NCBI GenBank assembly: GCA_024236015.1
Contig: JACKLK010000013.1
Span: forward strand, 50,906-114,905
Direction of reading: 5' to 3'
Length of the DNA stretch: 64,000 bases
Origin: Rhodoferax sp.
GTDB taxonomy: Bacteria > Pseudomonadota > Gammaproteobacteria > Burkholderiales > Burkholderiaceae_C
Below are positions 37,380 through 44,712 of this stretch, piece by piece. The stretch's first letter is position 1, and the number at the start of each line of letters is the position of its first letter. The translations under genes were made by a program, and so were the position numbers. Under the pieces are notes generated by a model. The model saw nothing but the letters and a program-made list of their open reading frames with translations, did not search any database and was not told where the DNA came from.

Positions 37380-37778
37380 TTATTGCTGCGCCGTCGACGC
37401 TGGCTGCAGCTGCGTGCTGCGCAGATCGGCGGCAACCTGCATCAGCACGCTGGCGGCCTGGGCAGGGTCGAAGTCCTCGTGCAGCCGCTTCTTCACGCCG
37501 TGCTGCTGCAGCTGGTAGTGGCGTGTCGGCACCACCGCATGCCGCGCCAACGTATTGCGCACGCAGGCCAGCGGGCAGCCGTCGAGCGCGATGATGGCGC
37601 GCCCCGAGCGCGCAAGCCGGACCAGCGACGGCACATCGCCACCGACGCCGGCAATGCAGGACATCTCGGCCAGTCCCTGGCGATCGAGCTGCAGCGCGAC
37701 ATGGTTGGCCAGCTGCGCGGCGCTGGAGCAGCCCGAGCACGAGTACACCAGCGCAGGCCGGTCCGGACCGTGCGGCAT
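37380..37778 (-). CDS. DGC-domain putative zinc-binding protein
   Basis: 132 residues starting MPHGPDRPALVYSCSGC. The three Cys-containing motifs of the DGC family are present: YSCSGCSSAAQLAN (~12-25), MSCIAGVGGD (~40-50) and ALDGCPLACVRNTL (~65-78). Family function is unknown; members occur in denitrification and anaerobic clusters. The start overlaps the ubiT stop by one base (TGATG), giving coupled translation. Confidence 0.75.
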   Translation of the reverse strand: MPHGPDRPALVYSCSGCSSAAQLANHVALQLDRQGLAEMSCIAGVGGDVPSLVRLARSGRAIIALDGCPLACVRNTLARHAVVPTRHYQLQQHGVKKRLHEDFDPAQAASVLMQVAADLRSTQLQPASTAQQ

Positions 37779-38281
37779 CACCGGCTCCCCGTGTGGCGCG
37801 GACCCGCGCCGCGAGCGGGTGCAGGCGCGAACCGCGCCAGCACCGCTTGCGGCGTCCATTGGCGCAGGTCGAACACCGGCGTCTCCAGTGCGTCCAGGGT
37901 GTTCTTCACGATCAGTCCGAGTTCGGTGTCACCCTGCATCGACAGGCGCCGGGCGAAGAACAGGGTGTCCGGGTCCTCCTGGCGCTGGGCCAGGCGCAGG
38001 AAATCGTGCGCGCTGGCACGGATGGTCAGGTCGCTGGTGCCGGCCGCAGCAACCGCGACGAACCGGCGGTTCACGCAGCTGAAGTCGAAGCGCAGGCGCG
38101 CGTCGGACACGTCGATGCGCAGCGTCCGGTTCGCCAGCAGTTCCGGCACATCCGCTGGCAGCCGGGGCAGCAGCAGGCGGTTGAGCAGGCCCGCGAGCAG
38201 CACCGAGCCTGGATAGGCCGGCAGCCGTGCCAGCAATGCGCCGACGGGTCCGGGCAACAACAAGGATGGGGACGGTTTCAT
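37778..38281 (-). CDS. ubiT: SCP2-domain lipid carrier UbiT
   Basis: 167 residues with an SCP2 sterol-carrier fold (residues ~45-145: LRIDVSDARLRFDFSC and FFARRLSMQGDTELGLIVKN). The adjacent ubiV and ubiU genes identify it as UbiT, the accessory factor for O2-independent ubiquinone synthesis that binds isoprenoid intermediates. The C-terminus is Arg/Ala-rich. Confidence 0.82.
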   Translation of the reverse strand: MKPSPSLLLPGPVGALLARLPAYPGSVLLAGLLNRLLLPRLPADVPELLANRTLRIDVSDARLRFDFSCVNRRFVAVAAAGTSDLTIRASAHDFLRLAQRQEDPDTLFFARRLSMQGDTELGLIVKNTLDALETPVFDLRQWTPQAVLARFAPAPARGAGPRHTGSR

Positions 38282-38296
38282 GGTGGCAACCCGGGT

Positions 38297-38914
38297 TCAG
38301 GCCAAAGACAGCAGCACGGTCAGGAAATGGCAGATGCTGCCGGCGAGCACGAACAGGTGCCAGATGCCGTGGCCATGCTGCCAGCGTTCGTCGTTGACAT
38401 AGAAGACGACACCGCCGGTATAACAGGCGCCGCCGGCCAGCAGACCGGCGAATCCGAACGGCCCCAGGGCCTGCCACAGTGGCGACACCACCAGCAGCGC
38501 CAGCCAGCCCATCATCAGGTAGATCACCAGCGAGGCGATGCGCGCGCCGCGCGCCAGCCAGACCTCCTGGACGATGCCCACCAGCGCCAGGCCCCAGACG
38601 ACGCCGAACAGTGTCCAGCCCCAGTTGCCGCGCAGGCTCACCAGCAGGAACGGCGTGTAGCTGCCCGCGATCAGCAGGTAGATCGAACAATGGTCGAGCT
38701 TGCGCAACACGTCCTTGGCCCGGCCGCGCAGACTGTGGTACAGGGTGGAGAGCACATACAGCAGCACCAGCGCGCCGCCATAGATGCTGAACGACACGAT
38801 GCGCCACGGATCGCCCGCCAACGACGCCTGCACGACCAGCCAGGTCGCCCCGACCAGGGCCAGCGAGGCGCCGACCAGGTGGCTGATGCCGTTGAAGCGT
38901 TCACCGTGCACCAA
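38297..38914 (-). CDS. Hemolysin III / YqfA family membrane protein
   Basis: 205 residues with seven predicted helices and the PAQR/HlyIII motifs: GERFNGISHLVGASLAL at the start, LSTLYHSLRG (~57) and WQHGHGIWHLFVLAGSICHF (~177-197), whose Ser/His residues could bind Zn as in PAQR proteins. It lies between ubiT and ubiV, overlapping ubiV by 14 bases, so it is co-transcribed with quinone genes. Role in that pathway is unknown. Confidence 0.82.
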   Translation of the reverse strand: MVHGERFNGISHLVGASLALVGATWLVVQASLAGDPWRIVSFSIYGGALVLLYVLSTLYHSLRGRAKDVLRKLDHCSIYLLIAGSYTPFLLVSLRGNWGWTLFGVVWGLALVGIVQEVWLARGARIASLVIYLMMGWLALLVVSPLWQALGPFGFAGLLAGGACYTGGVVFYVNDERWQHGHGIWHLFVLAGSICHFLTVLLSLA

Positions 38915-39830
38915 GGGCCACCTCCTGCACCAGCGACTGTTCCGTGGCGACCTGATCCAGGCCGGGTCGGCCGTGCCAATAACCGTTGCACGGCTGCTCC
39001 GGCATCAGCGGCAACAGCCGGGCCTGCGCGGCGTCACCGTCCAGTTGTCCGCGACGCACCGCATCGAAGATGGCGATGACCTCGGGCATGTGCTGCGCCT
39101 GCGGGCTCAGGCGCACGACGTCGACGCCGAGTGCGCGCATGTCGTCCAACGCCTGCACCAGGCAGCAGACCTTGGCCGACTGGGTCTGTATGCCGTTGAG
39201 CACCAGGAACGGTTGCTGCTCGCGCGTCCTGAGCGTCAGGCCGTCCGGATGGTCGATGCAACCGAAGCGGCAGTCGTCCTTGGGCAGGTTGCGGTGACGC
39301 GCCGTGAAGCAGCGCGCCGAGAAGGCCAGCGGCATGCGGCCATAGGCAAACACCTCGGTCTGCAAACCCTGCGGCCGGCCCTGCTGCAGCACGGCCAGGT
39401 CGCTGCGCCGCATCTCCAGCGGCACCACCCAGCGCGACGCACCCAGCGACGCCATCCATTGCAGGGACGGCAGGTTGTACAGGTTCAGGTGCGGGCCGGC
39501 GACAAAGGGCAGCTTGCCGGCCAGCTGGCGCACCGCACCCATGTCGTTCGCCTCGACCGGGTATGCGCCATTGGTCGTGACCCGGTGCATGGTGCCGACC
39601 TCGGCGCCCGATTCGAGCAGCACCAGCGTCGACAACACGACCTCCTTGCCGGCGGCACGCAGCCGCGCCGCGAGCTCCAGCCAGTCGGCCAGGCGCAGTT
39701 CGTGGCGGCGCGAACACACGGTTTCGCCGAGATAGACCACATCGACCGCCGTATCGGCGATCGCCTCGTAATACTGCAAGACGGTTTCGCGCGGCCAGTA
39801 GTACAGCGGCGGGCCGAGTGCGATCTTCAT
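38901..39830 (-). CDS. ubiV: O2-independent ubiquinone hydroxylation protein UbiV
   Basis: 309 residues of the U32 peptidase-like family beginning MKIALGPPLYYWPRETVLQYY. Cysteines in GETVCSRRHE (~35), RCFTARH (~170) and DDCRFGCID (~185) match the four ligands of the UbiV [4Fe-4S] cluster. With UbiU it hydroxylates the ubiquinone ring without O2. The start was set at MKIALG; the 35-residue extension upstream has no family similarity. Confidence 0.86.
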   Translation of the reverse strand: MKIALGPPLYYWPRETVLQYYEAIADTAVDVVYLGETVCSRRHELRLADWLELAARLRAAGKEVVLSTLVLLESGAEVGTMHRVTTNGAYPVEANDMGAVRQLAGKLPFVAGPHLNLYNLPSLQWMASLGASRWVVPLEMRRSDLAVLQQGRPQGLQTEVFAYGRMPLAFSARCFTARHRNLPKDDCRFGCIDHPDGLTLRTREQQPFLVLNGIQTQSAKVCCLVQALDDMRALGVDVVRLSPQAQHMPEVIAIFDAVRRGQLDGDAAQARLLPLMPEQPCNGYWHGRPGLDQVATEQSLVQEVALGAR

Positions 39831-39843
39831 GGCGTGCAGGGCC

Positions 39844-40896
39844 TCATTTCCAGGGCCGGTGGTAGGCGCCGAGCGTGTGCTGCTGGCCCTCGGCGACCTG
39901 GTCGAGCTGCGCCATCCAGGCGGGACGGGGCGCATAGCGGTGCGGATTGGCCAGGCAGTGGTCGATCGCGTCGCGCCAGACCCGCGTCACCTGGGCCACG
40001 TAGGCAGGGCTGCGCTGACGGCCTTCGATCTTGATGGCGCACACACCCATCTTGTGCAGCTGCGGCAGCAGTTCGAGCGTGTTCAGGCTGGTCGGCTCCT
40101 CGATCGCGTAGTAGTTGGTGTCTGCGCCGACGTCGAAGCGGCCCTTGCACAGGGTCGGATAACCGGCGTTTTCGCCCGTCTGGTAGCGGTCGATCAACAC
40201 GCCGCCGAGGCGCGACTCCAGACCCCGGGGGGTTTCCTCCCAACGCACCGCCTTGGGTGGCGAACACACGCCATGGGTGTTGGGTGACTCCCCGGTCACG
40301 TAGGACGACAACGCACAACGGCCCTCGACCATGACGCACAGGCTGCCGAAACCGAACACCTCGATCTCGACCGGTGTCTTCTCGATCACCTGCGCCACCT
40401 GGGCCAGCGACAACACGCGCGGCAACACCGCGCGCGCGATGCCGAACTGCTCGTGGTAGAAGTTGATCGCGTCATGGTTGGTGGCCGAGCCCTGCACCGA
40501 CAGATGCAGGCGCAATTGCGGATGGGTCCGCACGGCGTAACCCATCAGTCCCGGATCGGCCAGGATGACCGCGTCCACCCCCAGCGTGACGGCCTGGTCC
40601 ATGGCCTTGCGCCAGGGCGCCGGATCGGCAGCCTGCGGATAGGTGTTGAGCGCCATGAACACCTTGCACGCACGCGCATGCGCGTAGGCAATGCCGGAGC
40701 GGATCGCCGCCTCGTCGAAATTCAGGCCCGCGAAATTGCGCGCATTGGTCGCATCGCGCAGGCCGAGGTAGACACAGTCGGCACCGTTGTCGACGGCGGC
40801 CGTGAGGGCAGGCAGGCTGCCGGCCGGACAGACCAGGTCGAACGGGGAAGATCCGGTGGAAGAGGCTTGCGAGGACACGGCATGAAGCTTAGCCAT
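39844..40896 (-). CDS. ubiU: O2-independent ubiquinone hydroxylation protein UbiU
   Basis: 350 residues of the U32 family. DLVCPAGSLPALTAAVDNGADCVYLGLRD begins near residue 20; cluster cysteines are in FGSLCVMVEGRCALSSYVTG, THGVCSPPKAVRWEE and YPTLCKGRF. It forms a heterodimer with UbiV. The annotated ATG gives a ~20-residue extension compared with E. coli; a GTG at codon 7 (40878) is an alternative, and an FNR-like site lies only 18 bases before the ATG, which would favour the later start. Confidence 0.87.
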   Translation of the reverse strand: MAKLHAVSSQASSTGSSPFDLVCPAGSLPALTAAVDNGADCVYLGLRDATNARNFAGLNFDEAAIRSGIAYAHARACKVFMALNTYPQAADPAPWRKAMDQAVTLGVDAVILADPGLMGYAVRTHPQLRLHLSVQGSATNHDAINFYHEQFGIARAVLPRVLSLAQVAQVIEKTPVEIEVFGFGSLCVMVEGRCALSSYVTGESPNTHGVCSPPKAVRWEETPRGLESRLGGVLIDRYQTGENAGYPTLCKGRFDVGADTNYYAIEEPTSLNTLELLPQLHKMGVCAIKIEGRQRSPAYVAQVTRVWRDAIDHCLANPHRYAPRPAWMAQLDQVAEGQQHTLGAYHRPWK

Positions 40897-40913
40897 GCTG
40901 GCGCCAGGACTCC

Positions 40914-40927
40914 GTGATCTTCATCAA
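40914..40927 (-). promoter_or_regulatory. FNR-like site before ubiU
   Basis: GTGAT-CTTC-ATCAA differs from the FNR/Dnr consensus by one base. It is unusually close to the annotated ubiU start (centre 24.5 bases away), so either transcription begins near the alternative GTG or the match is fortuitous. ubiUVT genes are known to be under anaerobic control in other proteobacteria. Confidence 0.4.
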
Positions 40928-40977
40928 CAGCCGGCGCATTTGCCGAACCGCTCGTCCGACGACGCACAACCCGGGTG

Positions 40978-41886
40978 TCATGCGGGCGCTGCACTTCGGT
41001 CATGTTCGAGCAACGCGCCGATCTGCTGATCCTTGAATTCCCAGATCGTCTCCAGCCACTGATGGAAGGCGCGCCGGAAACCCCGGTCCTGCGCATAGTC
41101 GCCGTGGCTGAACTGCGGCGGAATCGGCACCTGGCGCACGCGCACGATGATGCGCGGGACGCGGCCACAGAGGAAGGACCACAAATCCGGAGCGCCAGCC
41201 GGATAGACGATGGTCGCATCCAGCATGGAATGGAACTGCGTCCCCATGGCACCGAGCGTCAGCGCCAACGCGCCCGCCTTGGGCTTGAGCAGATGGCGAT
41301 ACGGCGAGCCCTGGTGCTTGGCCGGCGTGAAGCGGGTGCCCTCGGCGAAACTGACCACGCTCGTGGGCAGCCGGGCAAACCGCTGGCAGGCGCGCAGTGT
41401 CGCCTCGCGGTCTGCCAGTCGCTGGTTCGGGTTGCGGCGCAGGTCACCCTTGGTCTGGCGTCGCAGAAAGGGGAAATCCAGCGCCCACCAGGCAAGGCCG
41501 ATCAACGGCACATAGATCAGCTGGCGCTTGAGGAAGAACTTGAGCAGCGGTACGCGGCGGTTCAGCACCCGTTGCAACACCAGCACATCGACCCAGGACT
41601 GGTGGTTGCAGTTGACCAGGTACCAGTCCTGGTCATCGAGTTGTGCGACGCCGCCGACATCCCAGCGCGTGCCCTGTGTCAGCCGCATCCATCCGCCATT
41701 GCAGCTCACCCAGCCACGGGCCATGCGGTTGAGCAGCGGGTCGACATGCCGGCGCACGCCCGGCCAGGGAAACAGCAGCTTGATCGGCGCCATCAGCAGC
41801 AACAGGCAGCACCAGAACACGGTGTTGGCGATCAGCAGCATCGTTGCGATGGCGCCGCGCAACACCGGAGGCAGGAAGGACAACAT
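40978..41886 (-). CDS. 1-acyl-glycerol-3-phosphate acyltransferase-like protein
   Basis: About 302 residues from MLSFLPPVLRGAIATML. One N-terminal membrane segment, then a PlsC-type acyltransferase domain: NHQSWVDVL (NHx4D motif, ~residue 94), FPFLRRQTKG (~140) and EGTR (~185). It belongs to the YihG-like long acyltransferases. Starts upstream at 41916 and 41982 are possible but add no family sequence. It probably acylates lysophosphatidic acid in the inner membrane. Confidence 0.8.
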   Translation of the reverse strand: MLSFLPPVLRGAIATMLLIANTVFWCCLLLLMAPIKLLFPWPGVRRHVDPLLNRMARGWVSCNGGWMRLTQGTRWDVGGVAQLDDQDWYLVNCNHQSWVDVLVLQRVLNRRVPLLKFFLKRQLIYVPLIGLAWWALDFPFLRRQTKGDLRRNPNQRLADREATLRACQRFARLPTSVVSFAEGTRFTPAKHQGSPYRHLLKPKAGALALTLGAMGTQFHSMLDATIVYPAGAPDLWSFLCGRVPRIIVRVRQVPIPPQFSHGDYAQDRGFRRAFHQWLETIWEFKDQQIGALLEHDRSAAPA

Positions 41887-42052
41887 CGGCGCAAGGACAG
41901 TGCTCGGAACCGGCATCGGGACGGCGCACCATGCGCGCCCCGGACAGTCCGATCGGATTCGGAGCGGCAGATTCTGCAGCACCCCGCTGCATGCCGCCTT
42001 GCTCCAGGTCAGCCAATGCTGCGGCAGCCGGATTGAAAACGGCGGGGCGCTG

Positions 42053-42757
42053 TCAGGCCACCGCCAGCTGGTAATTCGACAACCTGCGCGAATCGGGAAT
42101 GCGGATGTTGCGCCGGTCGATTTCGATCAGGCCCTGGCTCTCGAGCTCATGCAGCACGCGCGAAAAATATTCCGGCGTCAGCGACAGCCGGGACGCGATA
42201 GTGGCCTTGCTCACCGGCAGCGACACGGTGCGCATCGCGCCGGCCTCGCACTCGTCGACATCCTGGTCGCGCAACAGGTAGCCGATCACGCGCTGCAGAC
42301 CGGAATGCAATGCATAGGCCTCCACGTCGTGCACCAGTCCGTGCAACCTGCGCGACAGGCCGCCGAGCATGCGCAACGCGAAACGGTGGTCGCGAGCGAT
42401 CTCGTCGATGACGGCCCGCTTGGACACGACCAGCATCAACGAGTCCGCCAAGGCCTGGGCACTGAGGAAATAGGGCCGGTCCGTGAACATGATCGCCTCG
42501 GCAAAACTCTGCCCGTCGCTGATCAGTTCCACCACCTTCTCCTGCCCCGACGGCGACAGCACGAACAGCTTGACCTGCCCGGTGACGACGACATGGAACT
42601 CATTGCACGGTTCGCCGACGCGAAACACCAGATCGCCACGCGAAAGGCGGCGCAACGTGGAGCCGTCGGCCACATGCCGCAACTCCTGCGGACTGAGGTC
42701 GTTGAACAACGGCAATACCGAGAGGTACCTCGGCACGTCGAACACGCGATCTTCCAT
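42053..42757 (-). CDS. dnr: Crp/Fnr-family regulator, Dnr type
   Basis: 234 residues: a cyclic-nucleotide-like sensor domain (LPLFNDLSPQELRHVADGS; GEPCNEFHVVVTGQVKLFV), a dimerisation helix and a C-terminal helix-turn-helix (SKATIASRLSLTPEYFSRVLHELE) with the E-x2-SR recognition pattern that reads TTGAT sites. The N-terminal cysteine cluster of true FNR is absent, so it should be of the NO/heme-responsive Dnr class rather than an O2-sensing [4Fe-4S] FNR. A perfect FNR/Dnr box lies 65 bases upstream, so it likely controls itself. Placement between nir/ubi and the NO reductase genes suggests it is their activator. Confidence 0.85.
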   Translation of the reverse strand: MEDRVFDVPRYLSVLPLFNDLSPQELRHVADGSTLRRLSRGDLVFRVGEPCNEFHVVVTGQVKLFVLSPSGQEKVVELISDGQSFAEAIMFTDRPYFLSAQALADSLMLVVSKRAVIDEIARDHRFALRMLGGLSRRLHGLVHDVEAYALHSGLQRVIGYLLRDQDVDECEAGAMRTVSLPVSKATIASRLSLTPEYFSRVLHELESQGLIEIDRRNIRIPDSRRLSNYQLAVA

Positions 42758-42815
42758 GCGGATCTCCCGTCATCTTGTTACATCTGGAATTGTGACGGGC
42801 CACCTCTTCGAGCAA

Positions 42816-42829
42816 TTGATGAAAATCAA
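42816..42829 (-). promoter_or_regulatory. Perfect FNR/Dnr box before the dnr gene
   Basis: TTGAT-GAAA-ATCAA is a full consensus match. Its centre is 65 bases before the dnr ATG, the same distance as at the hemerythrin gene. It overlaps the last codons of ctaA by four bases. Autoregulation or cross-control by a second FNR protein is expected. Confidence 0.8.
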
Positions 42830-43767
42830 ATCATGCGCACGAGCGTTGCCAGCAGCAGCAGCGCCATCAGGTTGTGTGCCAGCGCCAGCGGCAGCGCCAG
42901 GCCCGTGCCCACCATCCATGCGCCCAGCGCCAGTTGCAGTGCCAGCAACAGGAGCACGGCCCAGGCCTCGCGCCGGCGCCCGTCACGCAGGGCCAGTGCC
43001 GCCAGCGGAGCCAGCAGCAACACCATCACGACCGCGCCGACGCGGTGTACCAGTTGCGTCACGGCCGCACCGGCGTTGACCGGCAGGCTGTCGGCGTTCC
43101 ATGCCGGTTCGCGCCACGGGTCGAGCATCGCCCAGGGCCAATGCGCCGCATCCGCCGCGCGCAGGCATTCGAGCATGCCCAGGCAACTCTGCCCAGCAAA
43201 AGACGCGCTGGTCAAGGCGCCCAAGGCGATCTGCCCCATCAACACGAGCGATGCCACGCCCGCCATCACACGGACCGCCCTGCCCGGGCCTGCGGCCGGG
43301 CGGCCGATCGGCGCGGCCAGCCGCCAGCACAGCGCAAACATCGCCATGCCGCCCAGCAGGTTGCCGATCGCCACCGCGGGCACCCGCGCACCACGGGTCC
43401 AGGCGCCGAGTACGGCCAGTGCCAGCGCCAGTGCCACCAGCACCAGCGCCAGCAGACCGGCCCGCCACATGCGCGGACGTGGCAGCAGGCACAGCGCCAC
43501 CATCGTGCAAACCCCGGCCAGCGCCACGGTCGCGGTCACGCGGTGCGCCAACCGTGCCATCTGCACGGGCGCGCTGTCGCCGGCCGGCGTCGTGCCCTGC
43601 TGCGCCGCGCGCAGCGCGCTGCCGAAACACCCGGGCCAGGGCGCGCAGCCCAGGCCCGACTGGGACAGCCGGATGAAGGCGCTCAGGCTGGTGATGGCCA
43701 GCACCAGCGCCGCGCACCAGAGTGCCAACTGCCGCAATCGGGCTCGGCGGTGTTGTAGCAGGTCCAT
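42826..43767 (-). CDS. ctaA: Heme A synthase-like protein (CtaA/COX15)
   Basis: About 313 residues from MDLLQHRRARL, with eight helices. Family landmarks are LSAFIRLSQSGLGCAPWPGCFGS (residues ~28-50), MARLAHRVTATVAL (~67) and LVHRVGAVVMV (~235), which carry the heme-binding histidines, and CLGMLEC with a Cys pair. It converts heme O to heme A. It is divergent from the heme-copper operon at 43973 and shares its Dnr-type site. The other ATG, 51 bases upstream, is less likely. Confidence 0.82.
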   Translation of the reverse strand: MDLLQHRRARLRQLALWCAALVLAITSLSAFIRLSQSGLGCAPWPGCFGSALRAAQQGTTPAGDSAPVQMARLAHRVTATVALAGVCTMVALCLLPRPRMWRAGLLALVLVALALALAVLGAWTRGARVPAVAIGNLLGGMAMFALCWRLAAPIGRPAAGPGRAVRVMAGVASLVLMGQIALGALTSASFAGQSCLGMLECLRAADAAHWPWAMLDPWREPAWNADSLPVNAGAAVTQLVHRVGAVVMVLLLAPLAALALRDGRRREAWAVLLLLALQLALGAWMVGTGLALPLALAHNLMALLLLATLVRMI

Positions 43768-43861
43768 GCGCTTGTGGTCCGGTTGATGCGAACCGGCCGA
43801 TGGTAGCGGCGCCAGCACCGGCCTTGCCCTTACTGCGCCTGTGACATTTCTCTTTCTTAAT

Positions 43862-43875
43862 TTGGTTCAAGTCAA
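43862..43875. promoter_or_regulatory. FNR/Dnr-type site between ctaA and the heme-copper operon
   Basis: TTGGT-TCAA-GTCAA keeps the TTG-N8-CAA core and is symmetric, with one change per half-site from TTGAT/ATCAA. It sits midway between the divergent starts (about 101 bases to ctaA and 104 to the small ORF), so it could control both sides. Confidence 0.55.
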
Positions 43876-43972
43876 TTGCCGCAGCGCAACCGCAGAATGG
43901 CTCGCACCGACAGGCGGCAGACCGTGACGACGCGGTAGCCGCAGGTCGCCATCCATCACCCGAGGAGACGAC

Positions 43973-44128
43973 ATGCACGACACCGATTCAGACGACGAGA
44001 AGGTTCCCTTCATGCAGCAGTTGCTCGACAACCCGTTCCTGCTGCTTTTCCTGGGCGTCATGATTCCGATGGTGGTCTATTCGCTGTGGGGCGTGATCGA
44101 CATCCTGACCGTGCCGCTGGCCAAGTAG
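43973..44128 (+). CDS. 51-residue single-helix protein heading the NO reductase operon
   Basis: ATG to TAG encodes MHDTDSDDEK, then MQQLLDNPFLLLFLGVMIPMVVYSLWG as one hydrophobic helix (residues ~20-42) and a short tail ending VPLAK. GAGGAG lies 6 bases before the ATG. The stop is 31 bases before the CuA subunit gene. Small one-helix subunits (for example subunit IIa of ba3 oxidase) accompany B-family heme-copper enzymes, so this is probably a structural subunit. No homologue can be named from sequence alone. Confidence 0.65.
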   Translation: MHDTDSDDEKVPFMQQLLDNPFLLLFLGVMIPMVVYSLWGVIDILTVPLAK

Positions 44129-44159
44129 GTTCCGAACCACGACAAGAAAGGCCCACACC

Positions 44160-44699
44160 ATGAGCGCCATACTGCCCCCCGCCGAACGACTGTGGTGGAA
44201 ACATCCGCTGGACCGGGTCGAAGGAACCTGGATCCTGCTTTCCCTGATCTGGTGCCTGATCATGTTCGGCATGATGGTGGGCTGGCACATCTACGGCAAG
44301 CAGAACCTGTCGACGGAAACCTACAAGACCAACCCCGAGAAGTTCACGGCCAGCGCCCAGGCCTTCGTCGACAAATACACCGTTCGCACCGAGACTGCCG
44401 AGAAGACGCCGGTGGTCGCTCCACCGCCGGGCAGCGACATCTACATGATCGCGCGCTTGTGGAGTTTCTGGCCGATCCTCGAACTGGAGAAGGACAAGAC
44501 CTACCGGCTGCATCTGACGTCGATGGACTACAACCACGGCTTCTCGCTGCAGCCGGCCAACATCAACATCCAGATCGTGCCGGGTTACGAACACGTGGTG
44601 ACGATAACGCCCAATCAGGCCGGCACCTACTCGGTGGTGTGCAACGAATACTGCGGTATCAACCACCACTCGATGGTCGGCCGCATCTACGTGAAGTAA
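44160..44699 (+). CDS. norS: CuA subunit (subunit II) of an sNOR-type nitric oxide reductase
   Basis: 179 residues: one N-terminal membrane helix (~22-46) and a periplasmic cupredoxin domain. All CuA ligands are present: H126, C161, E163 (backbone), C165, H169 and M172, in CNEYCGINHHSM. It would take electrons from a soluble cytochrome c such as the one at 27096. The short, one-helix form is that of B-family enzymes. The gene order CuA subunit - subunit I - (ctaB) - Sco recalls norSY-senC of ammonia oxidisers. A true cytochrome oxidase is the alternative; subunit I argues against it. Confidence 0.72.
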   Translation: MSAILPPAERLWWKHPLDRVEGTWILLSLIWCLIMFGMMVGWHIYGKQNLSTETYKTNPEKFTASAQAFVDKYTVRTETAEKTPVVAPPPGSDIYMIARLWSFWPILELEKDKTYRLHLTSMDYNHGFSLQPANINIQIVPGYEHVVTITPNQAGTYSVVCNEYCGINHHSMVGRIYVK

Positions 44700-44712
44700 G
44701 GCGGAGCCGATC

